This document shows, piece by piece, positions 1-7,812 of a stretch of 64,000 bases of DNA. The position numbers were made by a program, and so were the translations under genes. Source of the stretch: JAIBJN01 sp963842305 (GTDB lineage: Bacteria; Actinomycetota; Thermoleophilia; Gaiellales; Gaiellaceae); contig CAWJFW010000002.1 in assembly GCA_963842305.1 (NCBI GenBank), forward strand, positions 806,001 through 870,000, written 5' to 3'. How positions within the stretch are numbered: the first letter of the stretch is position 1; each line of letters starts with the position of its first letter. Under the pieces are notes generated by a model. That model saw only the letters and a program-made list of their open reading frames with translations. It was not told the origin of the DNA and searched no databases.

Positions 1-395
1 TCCTGTCCGGTCTCGATGCCGAAGCCGAGGCTGGGAGCGCCCTGGGTGTTGATCGCCTTCCCGTCCGAGCCGATGATCTTCGTGTTCGTCTCGTCGGCGA
101 CGCTGCCCGCGGCAGCCTCGACATCGGGCAGTGCGCGCACCTTGGCGACGAGAGACTCGTCGATCGGCGGCGTCTCCGCGTCGGTGCCCTGGAAGCTGAT
201 GTCGGCTCCCTTACCGGAGACGACCACGTCGGTGCCGGCGTACGACTCGTCGAAGATCGTCGAGAACGCCTTGTCGATTGTGTCCGTGAGGACGTAGGTG
301 CCGCTCATCATCGCGACACCGAGGATGATCGCCAGAGCGGTGAGTATCGCTCTGAGCTTGCGGCCGAGCAGGCCCCTGAGGGCCACTCGGATCAC
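1..395 (-). CDS. ABC transporter permease, FtsX/MacB type (N-terminal part, cut by window edge)
   Basis: This is the first ~130 residues of a membrane permease reading leftward out of the window. The GTG start overlaps the TGA of the ATPase gene upstream (GTGA), so the two are translationally coupled and should form one ABC complex. The N-terminus has a basic stretch (VALRGLLGRKLRAILT), then one hydrophobic helix (ALAIILGVAMMSGTYVL) and a soluble extracytoplasmic stretch rich in D, T and S. That is the usual layout of FtsX/MacB-like permeases, where a large periplasm-facing domain follows the first helix. Family role is export of lipophilic or peptide substrates, or mechanotransmission; the substrate cannot be read here. 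The C-terminal helices lie outside the window. Confidence 0.8.
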   Translation of the reverse strand, partial: MIRVALRGLLGRKLRAILTALAIILGVAMMSGTYVLTDTIDKAFSTIFDESYAGTDVVVSGKGADISFQGTDAETPPIDESLVAKVRALPDVEAAAGSVADETNTKIIGSDGKAINTQGAPSLGFGIETGQ

Positions 396-1174
396 AGCCG
401 GCTCACCGTCTGCATCGTCTCCACGACCTCGTCGGCCGTGGCCTTGCCGAGCTCCTTGACGATGCAACCGTCGGCGAGGAACAGCGTCCTGTCCGCGATG
501 GCCGTCGCCTTCGGGTCGTGCGAGACCATGACGAAGGTCTGGCCCAGCGTCTCGACCGACTCCCGCAGCAGCTCGAGGATCTCCGCGCTGGTAGTCGAGT
601 CGAGGTTGCCCGTCGGCTCGTCCGCAAAGACCACCGTCGGCTTGGTGATGAGGGCGCGGGCGACGGCGACGCGCTGCTGCTGGCCGCCCGAGAGCTCCGC
701 GGGCCGGTGCTTGCGCCGGTCGCCGAGGCCGACTCGATCGATCACGGATTCGATCCAGTCCTTGTCGAGCTTGACGCCGCCGAGCTCGAGAGGCAGGACG
801 ATGTTCTCCTCGGCGCTCAGCATCGGGAGCAGGTTGAAGAACTGGAAGATGAAGCCGATGTGCTCGCGCCTGAGCTTCGTGAGGTCGGTGTCGCTCAGGT
901 TGGCGATGTCGGTGCCGTCGATGGCGACCTCGCCTTCCGTGGGCTTGTCCAGCCCCGCCAGGATGTGCATGAGGGTCGACTTGCCCGAGCCCGACGGGCC
1001 CATGACGCCGGTGAGCTTCCCGCGCTGGACGTCGAGGTCGACGCCTCTCAGGGCGTTCACGGCCGTGTCGCCCTCGCCGTAGACGCGCGTGATGCCGCGC
1101 GCGGTCACGACCGCGCCGTTGGTGCTGCTGGTGCTGCTTTCGGTCTGCTGCGCTTCGGTAGCCATGGTCGCCAC
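392..1174 (-). CDS. ABC transporter ATP-binding protein (LolD/MacB-like)
   Basis: The ATPase subunit of the exporter whose permease follows with a GTGA overlap. Walker A is GPSGSGKST, the Q-loop region is FIFQFFNLLP, the signature is LSGGQQQRVAVARAL, and Walker B is VVFADEPTGNLD followed by the H-loop SHD. The FFNLLP and PTGNLDS stretches are characteristic of the MacB/LolD (3.A.1.122) group. I prefer the GTG at 1174 because an AGGAGG sits 9 nt upstream (1184-1189); an in-frame ATG at 1165 is the alternative, with 18-nt spacing. The basic, low-complexity leader upstream of 1174 is probably not translated. A perfect 20-bp palindrome lies about 85 bp upstream and is a likely operator. Confidence 0.9.
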   Translation of the reverse strand: MATMATEAQQTESSTSSTNGAVVTARGITRVYGEGDTAVNALRGVDLDVQRGKLTGVMGPSGSGKSTLMHILAGLDKPTEGEVAIDGTDIANLSDTDLTKLRREHIGFIFQFFNLLPMLSAEENIVLPLELGGVKLDKDWIESVIDRVGLGDRRKHRPAELSGGQQQRVAVARALITKPTVVFADEPTGNLDSTTSAEILELLRESVETLGQTFVMVSHDPKATAIADRTLFLADGCIVKELGKATADEVVETMQTVSRL

Positions 1175-1183
1175 TCTATGGAA

Positions 1184-1189
1184 CCTCCT
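1184..1189 (-). promoter_or_regulatory. Ribosome binding site deciding the ABC ATPase start
   Basis: AGGAGG on the minus strand, 9 nt before the GTG at 1174. It favours that GTG over the ATG three codons later and over longer upstream reading. Confidence 0.6.
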
Positions 1190-1258
1190 GAGGGCTCGGG
1201 GTGCCGTCAATGGTTCCAAGGGCACGTGGGCGCCACAAGGAGGGGAGCGCGAGACCTG

Positions 1259-1278
1259 AGGTTCGGTTAACCGAACCT
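1259..1278. promoter_or_regulatory. Perfect 20-bp palindrome, candidate operator of the ABC exporter
   Basis: Positions 1259-1278 form an uninterrupted perfect palindrome with half-site AGGTTCGGTT and its exact complement. It sits about 85 bp upstream of the ABC ATPase start. Perfect palindromes of this size without a U-tract are typical of TetR-like dimer operators, and such regulators often control exporters. No TetR-like gene is visible nearby in the window, so the cognate regulator is unknown; it may lie left of position 1. Confidence 0.55.
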
Positions 1279-1440
1279 AGGAGGGTTGGCGAAACGTCGC
1301 TCGTCGCCGGGGTGCGATGGTCGTTCCGAGGCAAGGCCGCAGGGAGAGCCGGTAGCCGAAGCCACGGGCGCGACCGAGGACGCCGTCCTCGGGGCGAACA
1401 GCGCGGCCCGGCAACACAGCCGCCTGTTTCGCCAAACTTC

Positions 1441-2481
1441 CTAACGGTCGCCGGCGGCGTAGAAGCCGAATGCCACGCCGACGTAGGCGGCGATCAGCAC
1501 GACGCCGCGCCAGCGGGTCGAGCGCCCGTTGACGAGGAGAAGGGCCGCGAAGATGACCGAGCCGCCCATGGCGAGGAGCTCGATCTGGCGGAAGGAGAGC
1601 GCCAGCGGCTCGATCAGCCACGAGATCAGGGCAACCGCCGGGATGAGGAAGACCGCCACCTGAGCGCTCGAGGCAAGCGCGATCTCGGCCGCGAGCTTGA
1701 GGTTTCCCTTGTAGGCGACGACGACCGCGCCGCCGTGCTCGGCCGCGTTCCCGACGATCGCGACGATCACCGCCGCGACGAAGAAGTCGGACAATCCGAA
1801 GTCCTCGGCGAACGCCTGGAGCGTTCCGACGAGGATCTCGGCGACGAACGCCGTGACGACTGTCGCCGCCCCGAGCACAGCGACCGAGAGCGGCAGCGAC
1901 CACGCCGCCATCCTCGCCGACTCGTCCGAGATGTGGAGCGAGCGATGGCGTCGCAGCGAGTACCACGTCACGACGACGTAGACGAGCAGGAGGACGATCG
2001 ACACGGGCACGGAGATGACCGCCAGCGAGTGCCGGTCGGGGTTGCCCTCCCAGCCTGGAATCGACGGGATCAGGAAGAGGATGACCGCGAACGCGACGAG
2101 CGCAAACGAGATCAGGCTGGACTCACGGTCGAGGCGCCCCGTGCCGCCGAAGAGCAGCGAAAAGCCCAAGACGAGGAGCAGATTCCCGACGACGCTACCG
2201 GTGAGCGAGCCGCGCACGACCTCGGTGAGTCCCTGGTTGACGGCGATCAGGGCGATGATCAGCTCGGGCGCGTTCCCGAACGTCGCGTTGAGGAAGCCGC
2301 CGACGCCGGGTCCGGTGTGATGTGAAGCATGCTCGGTCGCCTCGCCGATCAGCCATGCGAGCGGGATGAGCGCCAGCGCGGAGAGGACGAAGAGTGTGTT
2401 CTCGCCGAGGTGGGCGACGTGGTCGAGGACGACGAGGAGCGGCCCGAGAGCCAGCAGAGCGTAAAGGAGGCGGCGCACCAA
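1441..2481 (-). CDS. Calcium/proton (cation/proton) antiporter, CaxA type
   Basis: A 346-aa integral membrane protein of the CaCA superfamily that exports Ca2+ or a similar cation in exchange for protons. About eleven hydrophobic segments fall in two homologous halves. Each half carries an alpha-repeat: GNAPELI around residues 69-75, and GNAAEHGGAVVVAYKG around residue 245, which hold the acidic cation-binding residues. Length matches the family. The start is TTG at 2481, or more likely GTG at 2478, with only about 26 bp to the divergent HAD gene. A 266-bp gap separates its stop from the ABC genes. The exact ion is inferred from the family, not the sequence. Confidence 0.88.
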   Translation of the reverse strand: MVRRLLYALLALGPLLVVLDHVAHLGENTLFVLSALALIPLAWLIGEATEHASHHTGPGVGGFLNATFGNAPELIIALIAVNQGLTEVVRGSLTGSVVGNLLLVLGFSLLFGGTGRLDRESSLISFALVAFAVILFLIPSIPGWEGNPDRHSLAVISVPVSIVLLLVYVVVTWYSLRRHRSLHISDESARMAAWSLPLSVAVLGAATVVTAFVAEILVGTLQAFAEDFGLSDFFVAAVIVAIVGNAAEHGGAVVVAYKGNLKLAAEIALASSAQVAVFLIPAVALISWLIEPLALSFRQIELLAMGGSVIFAALLLVNGRSTRWRGVVLIAAYVGVAFGFYAAGDR

Positions 2482-2494
2482 GCCGCGGCCACCC

Positions 2495-2500
2495 TATCCT
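2495..2500 (+). promoter_or_regulatory. Candidate -10 box for a leaderless HAD hydrolase transcript
   Basis: TATCCT sits 7 nt before the GTG at 2508, in the 26-bp gap to the divergent caxA-like gene. There is no Shine-Dalgarno sequence, and in actinobacteria this spacing usually means transcription starts at the start codon. Confidence 0.35.
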
Positions 2501-2507
2501 CTGGCGC

Positions 2508-3236
2508 GTGCTGCGCGCCGTTCTTTTCGACTGGGGTGACACCCTCTTCCACTTCGCCTACGACGAGGTGCTGCTGGCCGCTGGCTGGGAGGCGGGCCTC
2601 GACACGCTCGAGCGTGACGACCTGCCGAGCCCGGAGCGTACGGCCGCGGTTTTCCGCGAGCGCTACCTGCCCCTGCTGTTCGTACCGGGCGCTCTCGAGG
2701 AGGTCGAGTACCCGGAGATGGTCCGCGAGCTTCTCGCGGGCTTCGGTGTCGAGGTTGGCGAGACGGAGCTTGACGGGTTTCTCGCGGCCGAGCACGCCGC
2801 CTGGGCGCCGGCGCGGCTCCTCGGCGCGCACACCCATGCGCTTCTGGACGCGCTGCGCGGGCGCGGCCTTCTGACCGGGCTGGTCTCGAACGCGTTCGAT
2901 CCTGCCTGGCTCTTGCACCGCGATCTCGCCGACATGGGCCTCGCCGACCGCCTCGACGCGGCGGTCTTCTCCTCGGAGGTCGGCCTCCGGAAGCCGCACC
3001 CGGCCATCTTCGAGGCGGCCCTGGGAAAGCTCGGCGTCCAGCCGCAGGACGCGCTCTTCGTGGGCGACCGCCGCTACGAGGACGTGCGCGGCGCGAAAGA
3101 GCTCGGGATGACGACCGTGCAGGCCTTCTGGTTCCGCGCCGACGACGACGAGCGGGGCCTCGACCCCGACTTCGAGGCCTTCACCGCGATGGACGTCCTG
3201 AACGTCGCCAGACGCCTCACCGGCGAGCTCGCCTAG
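2508..3236 (+). CDS. HAD-superfamily hydrolase
   Basis: A 242-aa soluble hydrolase. Motif I is FDWGDTL near residues 7-13, with nucleophile Asp8 and a Trp between the usual Asp pair. The cap region follows, then motif II around VSNAFDP, the lysine motif LRKPHPAIFEAAL, and motif IV FVGDRRYEDVRGAKELGM. This layout fits phosphoglycolate phosphatase-like or haloacid-dehalogenase-like enzymes; the substrate is not predictable. I start at GTG 2508 because homologues begin just before the AVLFDW strand and the residues upstream are low-complexity basic. A TATCCT box 7 nt upstream suggests a leaderless mRNA. Confidence 0.85.
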   Translation: MLRAVLFDWGDTLFHFAYDEVLLAAGWEAGLDTLERDDLPSPERTAAVFRERYLPLLFVPGALEEVEYPEMVRELLAGFGVEVGETELDGFLAAEHAAWAPARLLGAHTHALLDALRGRGLLTGLVSNAFDPAWLLHRDLADMGLADRLDAAVFSSEVGLRKPHPAIFEAALGKLGVQPQDALFVGDRRYEDVRGAKELGMTTVQAFWFRADDDERGLDPDFEAFTAMDVLNVARRLTGELA

Positions 3237-3317
3237 GCAGCGCGGCCTACACCGCAGCGCCCGTCCTGTCAAGACTTGCGGGGGCCGAAAAGGCGGTCAA
3301 CAATCCAGGGACAGCCT

Positions 3318-3731
3318 GTGACACGCCAGATGTTCACCGGGACCGAGCTGCCCCTCCGACCGCAGGAGGAGACCGAATGCCGGCGGTGCCAGGTTCACTG
3401 CGACAAGGTCGTCTATCCCGGTGCATGCGTCGACCGCGCGTGCCCCTTCCTCTACGCCTATCAGGAGTGGGGACGCACGTACGTCGGGTGCATGCAGAAG
3501 GTCTACGCGGTCGAGATCGACCTCGAGCTCCTCGATGAGGCGCGAGGACGCAAGGGCGGCTTCGGAGCGGTGCGGGCGGTCCGCCAGCCGCTTCCTATGT
3601 GTCGCGCCGAGGTCTCGAGCTGCTACCAGCACCGCGCCGACGAGCGCGGGTGCGTCAACCCCGAGTTTTTCGAGCTCCCCCACGGGACGCCGTCCTTCCG
3701 GGTCGTCGAGCAGACCGACCAGGCCGCGTAG
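3318..3731 (+). CDS. Small cysteine-rich protein of unknown function
   Basis: About 137 residues from a GTG at 3318; a TTG at 3276 would add 14 residues. I do not recognise a named family. Cysteines are grouped: CRRCQVHC near the N-terminus, then CVDRACPFLY, a single C in YVGCMQ, and later MCRAEV, SSCYQH and RGCVN. The pairing suggests a small metal-binding (zinc or Fe-S) fold, and the many aromatic and acidic residues make it a real protein rather than a shadow. There is no signal peptide or transmembrane segment. Its 3' end overlaps the convergent endonuclease IV gene by about 77 bp, unusual in itself. Confidence 0.6.
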   Translation: MTRQMFTGTELPLRPQEETECRRCQVHCDKVVYPGACVDRACPFLYAYQEWGRTYVGCMQKVYAVEIDLELLDEARGRKGGFGAVRAVRQPLPMCRAEVSSCYQHRADERGCVNPEFFELPHGTPSFRVVEQTDQAA

Positions 3732-4581
3732 CTCCCGTCGCCCTGGCGTGCAGGTCCTTGAGGCGCTGCACCTCGGCCGCGTCCGGCCCGTGGTTGTCGG
3801 GGCCGGGTGTCTCCAGGATCGCCGGTAGTCCCTGCACTCGTGGATCCGCGAGGAAGACGCCGAGCCCCTCGGCCATCGTCCCGGCGAGGACGTTTGCGTG
3901 ACGATCGCGGTTCGACCCGAGCTCGGCGGCCGCATCGTTGACGTGCAGGCAGCGGAGGCGGTCGAGGCCGATGCCCTGGTCGACCTCCTCGAGAGTCGCG
4001 GCGAAGGCCGCCGGATCGGTGACGTCGACACCGGAGACCCAGAGGTGGCAGGAGTCGAGGCAGAGCCCGAGCCGCCGGTGGTGATCGAGGCGGTCGAAGA
4101 GAACGGCGAGCTCGTCCACCGACCGGCCGATCGTGCCACCCGCGCCGGCCGAGTTCTCGAGCAGGATCCACGTTCGATCGTTGCACGTGCCCAGCGCTGT
4201 TTCGAGGGCGGGGGCCGCCTGCTCGAGGCCGGCGTCGAGCCCGGCGCCGAGGTGGGAGCCGACGTGGAGGACGACCCCGTCCGCCTCGATCGCACAGGCG
4301 ACCTCGACGGTTTGCAGGAGTGCCGCGCGCGACTTCTTCCGGATCTCCCGATCCGGAGTCGCGAGGTTGATGAGGTAGACGGCGTGACAGACGACCGCCC
4401 CGATCCCCGCCTCCGCGCGGGCCTGCTTGAAGCGCTCGATGTTCTCGGGTGGGTGGTTCGTCGGCCGCCAAGCCCGCGGGCTCTGCGTGAAGATCTGAAC
4501 GGCCTCGGCGCCACGCTCGACCGCGCGCTCGACGGCGGTGTGGATCCCCCCAGCGGTGGAGACGTGGGCGCCGGCGAGCAC
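3655..4581 (-). CDS. nfo: Deoxyribonuclease IV (AP endonuclease, Nfo family)
   Basis: A 308-aa TIM-barrel endonuclease that cuts 5' of abasic sites in base excision repair, using three zinc ions. Visible ligand motifs are GAHVSTAGG (His6), HVGSHLGAG, LLENSAGAGG (Glu), CLDSCHLWVSG (Asp/His) and CLHVND near the C-terminus. The family is normally about 280 residues; this copy ends in a basic Arg/Gly-rich tail of ~30 residues that overlaps the convergent cysteine-rich gene. The start is GTG at 4581, only 17 bp from the divergent gltX start. The two share a symmetric -10-like sequence between them. Confidence 0.9.
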   Translation of the reverse strand: MLAGAHVSTAGGIHTAVERAVERGAEAVQIFTQSPRAWRPTNHPPENIERFKQARAEAGIGAVVCHAVYLINLATPDREIRKKSRAALLQTVEVACAIEADGVVLHVGSHLGAGLDAGLEQAAPALETALGTCNDRTWILLENSAGAGGTIGRSVDELAVLFDRLDHHRRLGLCLDSCHLWVSGVDVTDPAAFAATLEEVDQGIGLDRLRCLHVNDAAAELGSNRDRHANVLAGTMAEGLGVFLADPRVQGLPAILETPGPDNHGPDAAEVQRLKDLHARATGATRPGRSARRPGRTASRGGARKTRG

Positions 4582-4586
4582 GGGAC

Positions 4587-4593
4587 TACGATA
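4587..4593. promoter_or_regulatory. Symmetric -10 element between divergent nfo and gltX
   Basis: TACGATA reads as TACGAT toward gltX and TATCGT toward nfo. Each hexamer ends about 6 nt before a GTG start and neither gene has a Shine-Dalgarno sequence. This looks like one near-symmetric -10 region driving two leaderless transcripts in opposite directions. The call rests on spacing and sequence only. Confidence 0.4.
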
Positions 4594-4598
4594 ACCGC

Positions 4599-5852
4599 GT
4601 GGCCGTCCGCGTCAGGTTTGCACCCAGCCCAACCGGCTTCCTCCACATCGGAGGTGTTCGCACTGCGCTCTTCAACTGGCTCTTTGCGCGACACGAGGAG
4701 GGCGAGTTCCTGCTCCGGATCGAGAACACCGACACGAGCCGCGAGGTGGCGGAGTCCGTCGAGCAGATCCAGCGCTCGCTGCGGTGGCTCGGGCTGGACT
4801 GGGATGGCAACGTGGAGTTCCAGCTCGACTCGCTCCCGCGCCACGCGGAGGCCGCCCGCAGGCTGGTGGCCGACGGACGCGCGTACGAGGACGACGGGGC
4901 CGTGCGCTTCCGCATGCCCGACGAGGGAACGACCGTCTGGGAGGACGCGATCAAGGGGCGGATCGAATTCCCGAACGAGAAGCTCGAGGATCTCGTGCTC
5001 CTGCGCTCCGACGGTCGCCCAACGTACAACTTCGCTGCCGCCCTCGACGATGCCGAGTCGGGCATCACTCACGTGATCCGCGGCGAAGACCACGTTCCCA
5101 ACACGCCGAAGCAGATCCAGATCCTCGAGGCGCTGGAGCGCGCGGTGCCGGCATACGCGCATGTCCCCAACGTGTTCGGGACGGACGGGAAGAAGCTCTC
5201 GAAGCGGCACGGCGCCGTGTCCGTGGAGGAATTCCGCGCCGAGGGGTACGTCGCCCCTGCGCTCATGAACTACCTCGCCCTGCTCGGCTGGAGCTACGAC
5301 GATCGCACGACGGTCATGTCCCAGGACGAGCTCGTCGAGCGCTTCTCACTCGACCGGGTCGGCTCGAGCCCGGCGACCTTCGACTACGCGAAGCTCGACT
5401 GGCTGAACGGCGTCTACCTGCGCGAGCTGCCGCCGGATGCCTATGCGGATGCGCTCGTCGCCTATCTCCGGGAGCAAGACTTCGACGGCGACGAGGAGAC
5501 GATCCGCGCCTCCGCACCGCTCGTCCAGGAGAAGATCTCGCGGCTCGGCGAATATCCAGCGTTCGCAGGATTCTTCTTCCAGCGGGTCGAGCCGGCGCGG
5601 GCGCTCGTCGCCGACGCGGCACCGGTGCTCGCGGAGGCGCGCGAGACTCTGGCGGCCGTCGAGCCCTTCACGGCGGAGCCGATCGAAGGTGCCCTTCGCG
5701 GTCTCGCGGAACGGCTCGGCCTGAAGCCGCGCGACGCCTTCGGCCCAATTCGTGCCGCAGTCACGGGCTCGAAGGTCTCACCGGGTCTCTTCGAGAGCCT
5801 CGAGCTGCTCGGCCGCGACGAGTCGCTGGCCCGGCTCGACGGCTATCGGTAG
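4599..5852 (+). CDS. gltX: Glutamyl-tRNA synthetase
   Basis: A 417-aa class I aminoacyl-tRNA synthetase that charges tRNA-Glu. The N-terminus is VRFAPSPTGFLHIGG, with the HIGH-type ATP motif as HIGG at residues 16-19. IENTDTSRE and GEDHVPNTPKQ line the active site, and KLSKRHG lies at 199-205. Discriminating GluRS are usually 460-500 residues, so this one has a shortened anticodon-binding domain; I see no frameshift explaining that. The start is GTG with no Shine-Dalgarno sequence; a -10-like TACGAT six bases upstream suggests a leaderless transcript. It overlaps the convergent membrane-protein gene by about 10 bp at its stop. Confidence 0.95.
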   Translation: MAVRVRFAPSPTGFLHIGGVRTALFNWLFARHEEGEFLLRIENTDTSREVAESVEQIQRSLRWLGLDWDGNVEFQLDSLPRHAEAARRLVADGRAYEDDGAVRFRMPDEGTTVWEDAIKGRIEFPNEKLEDLVLLRSDGRPTYNFAAALDDAESGITHVIRGEDHVPNTPKQIQILEALERAVPAYAHVPNVFGTDGKKLSKRHGAVSVEEFRAEGYVAPALMNYLALLGWSYDDRTTVMSQDELVERFSLDRVGSSPATFDYAKLDWLNGVYLRELPPDAYADALVAYLREQDFDGDEETIRASAPLVQEKISRLGEYPAFAGFFFQRVEPARALVADAAPVLAEARETLAAVEPFTAEPIEGALRGLAERLGLKPRDAFGPIRAAVTGSKVSPGLFESLELLGRDESLARLDGYR

Positions 5853-6436
5853 AGCACGAAGCCGCCGGCGAAGAGGGCGAGCCCGGCGGCCCACACCGGC
5901 CAGGCAGCCAGCACGGCTCCGGCGGTGAACAGGAAGGCGCCGCCGATAACCAGCGCCGTTGCGACGATTGCCGAAATCGACGCGCGCTCGCGCGGCCGCC
6001 TCGGCTCGGGAGCGGCGGCTCGGTCGGAGCCGAGCGGCATCGTCGCTCGCTCCAGCGCCCGCAGCCTGGCCAGCCGCACGCGGAAGAGCGCCCCGCGCCA
6101 CTCCGGGAGGAGCGGCTGAACGAGCTCGACGTCGCCCCCCTCGAGGGCGAAAGCGACTTCGGCGGTGATGTCCCGGGCCTCGGCGAGTGCAGAGACGAGC
6201 TCGGTGTGCAGGGTCTCGCCCCCCGGCGGGGGGTCGATGCCGACCGCGAGCTCGGCTCCTGCGTGCAGGCTGTACTGAAGCTGAGGCAGTTCGTCGAGGA
6301 ATCCGTCCGCGAGGCCGTCCGCAGGTGACTCGGCCACCCGCTCGAGCCGTACGAGGGACGCGCCTATGCGCTCCCAGAGGTTCGAGACAGCCTCCGCATA
6401 GCCCCCCGGCTCGTTCCGTCGAACCGTCCGCTCCAT
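5843..6436 (-). CDS. Hypothetical protein with C-terminal membrane hairpin
   Basis: About 197 residues from ATG 6436. I do not recognise the family. The first ~140 residues are soluble, helical and acidic (LWERIGASLVRLERV, LPQLQYSLHAGAELAVGI). A short basic, proline-rich linker follows, and two hydrophobic segments end the protein (ISAIVATALVIGGAFLFTAG; WPVWAAGLALFAGGFVLYR). That makes a cytoplasmic helical domain anchored by a C-terminal hairpin. It may be co-transcribed with the upstream membrane gene, whose stop is about 10 bp before this start, and it converges on gltX. Confidence 0.65.
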   Translation of the reverse strand: MERTVRRNEPGGYAEAVSNLWERIGASLVRLERVAESPADGLADGFLDELPQLQYSLHAGAELAVGIDPPPGGETLHTELVSALAEARDITAEVAFALEGGDVELVQPLLPEWRGALFRVRLARLRALERATMPLGSDRAAAPEPRRPRERASISAIVATALVIGGAFLFTAGAVLAAWPVWAAGLALFAGGFVLYR

Positions 6437-6446
6437 CCGACAACCA

Positions 6447-7473
6447 TCATATGCGGTCGCGGTCGGCGGCGACCGGGCGAGGGTTCTTCGGAAGCTCTCC
6501 ATTCCCGTCAGGGGCTGGCGGCGTCCGACCCCTGATCTCGTTCTCCGCGCCCTGCACGTGGCGCCGCCAACGAAGCGTTCCCAGCATGAGGAGGATGGCA
6601 CCGAAGCCGATCGCGACGTTCACGATCGTGATCACGAGCTGCTGGCCGAAACTGAAGGCAAGGATCGTCGAGCTCGCTGCGGCGCCGGAGAGCGCGAACA
6701 CGAGGATCGCCTGCTGGGTGCCCGCGCCCCCGGGCGTGAACGGCAGCATGGTGGAGAGGCCGCCGATGACGAGCACCGCGAGCGTCGTTTTGGCGGTCGC
6801 GTCGACGTGGAATGCGCGGAGGAAGAAGAAAGCGGATGCGGCGCGGGCGATCCAGCTTCCCGCCTGCCAGGAGACGACCTCACGCGCATAGACGCGCCAG
6901 TCGTGCAGGATCGCGAAGCCGAGGGCGAGCTTCTGCCTGAAGGCCGTGACGTGACGGGATGCCCACGCGATCAGGACGATCAGCCCGCCGAGCAGGATGC
7001 ACCAGATGAAGACCGCGATCCGCGGATGCTCGACGACGAATGCCCAGTCGAACGCGGGCAGCCGGGGGAGGTCGGGCAGACCCGGGAGCAGGCCCATCTG
7101 GATCGCGGCGAGGAAGAGCATCGAGGCGACCACGAAGTCGAACAGCGTCTCCACGACGAGACTCGAGGCGAGCGTCGGATAGGTCGAGCCCTCGATGCGG
7201 TGCCTGGCGATGTAAAGCTTGACCACGTCTCCGGCGCGGGCCGGCACGATCGCGTTCACGCCGACCCCGGCCATATAGGCGCCGAACGTGCTCCAGTAGC
7301 GGACCTTCGTCTCCGGGTAGGCGGCCTGGAGGATGTTCTGCCACGCGCGGGCGCGCATGAGCAGGCGGATCACCTGTAAGCGCGACCGCCAGGAGCAGTG
7401 CGCCCCATGCCACGGCCGCGAATGCCTTGAAGAAGGCCTCAGAGGCATCGAGAAACGCGCGAACATCGTCCAC
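6447..7473 (-). CDS. UPF0104/AglD2-type (lysylphosphatidylglycerol synthase-like) membrane protein, frameshifted
   Basis: A multi-pass protein of roughly 340 residues related to the flippase-like domain of MprF and to AglD2. The motifs GVGVNAIVPARAGDVVKLYIARH and LPFTPGGAGTQQAILVF are the family landmarks, and seven or more hydrophobic segments are visible. The true N-terminus (MDDVRAFLDASEAFFKAFAAVAW) is in a different frame from the body. The frames meet at about 7375-7380, where removing one base restores a continuous ...LAVALQVIRLLMRAR... reading. I regard this as a one-base insertion, probably a sequence error because both sides look well conserved. The tail after the last helix is basic and disordered. 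Function is inferred as lipid or lipid-linked sugar handling. Confidence 0.75.
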
Positions 7474-7509
7474 TCCTTGACGATAGCGCCGCCCCTGGCG
7501 GTCGGGGAG

Positions 7510-7812
7510 CTACGCGCCGCCGAGCGCCGGGTGGAGCAGGAACACGGCCAGTGCGAACGCCCAGCTCACCGGCAGACAGAGAAGCCAGACGACCCACGCG
7601 AGGGCCCGAGGACCCGGCGGCCCGGCTCTCGAGGCGACAAGGACGAATGGCACGGCTACCGCCCAGACGCCGGCGGACGCCCCGGCGTACAGCGGCCCGA
7701 GGCACTCGTCGTGTCCGCAGGGCGCCCGGAGCGCGTAGGCGACGACGGCCGTGCCGGTGAGGAGGTGCACCAGGAGCGGCCCGTGGTGCCGGAGCAGGGC
7801 CGACGCCGTCAT
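7510..7812 (-). CDS. Small three-helix membrane protein, hypothetical
   Basis: A 100-aa protein with about three hydrophobic segments (LVHLLTGTAVVAYAL, ASAGVWAVAVPFVLVAS, LAWVVWLLCLPVSWAFALAVFLL) and a short CGHDEC motif in the first loop that could form a disulfide. I do not recognise a family. Its ATG overlaps the TGA of the upstream XRE regulator (ATGA), so the two form an operon and this protein is the regulator's most likely co-expressed partner. Confidence 0.55.
   Translation of the reverse strand: MTASALLRHHGPLLVHLLTGTAVVAYALRAPCGHDECLGPLYAGASAGVWAVAVPFVLVASRAGPPGPRALAWVVWLLCLPVSWAFALAVFLLHPALGGA

Noticed and set aside
1201..2325. 374-aa plus-strand frame opposite caxA
   Set aside because: Antisense to a clear antiporter; composition is Arg/Asp/Glu-rich without any family feature, as expected from GC-rich shadow frames.
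3297..5210. 637-aa minus-strand frame across nfo and gltX
   Set aside because: Covers two well-supported genes in other frames or strands; low-complexity Ser/Arg-rich middle.
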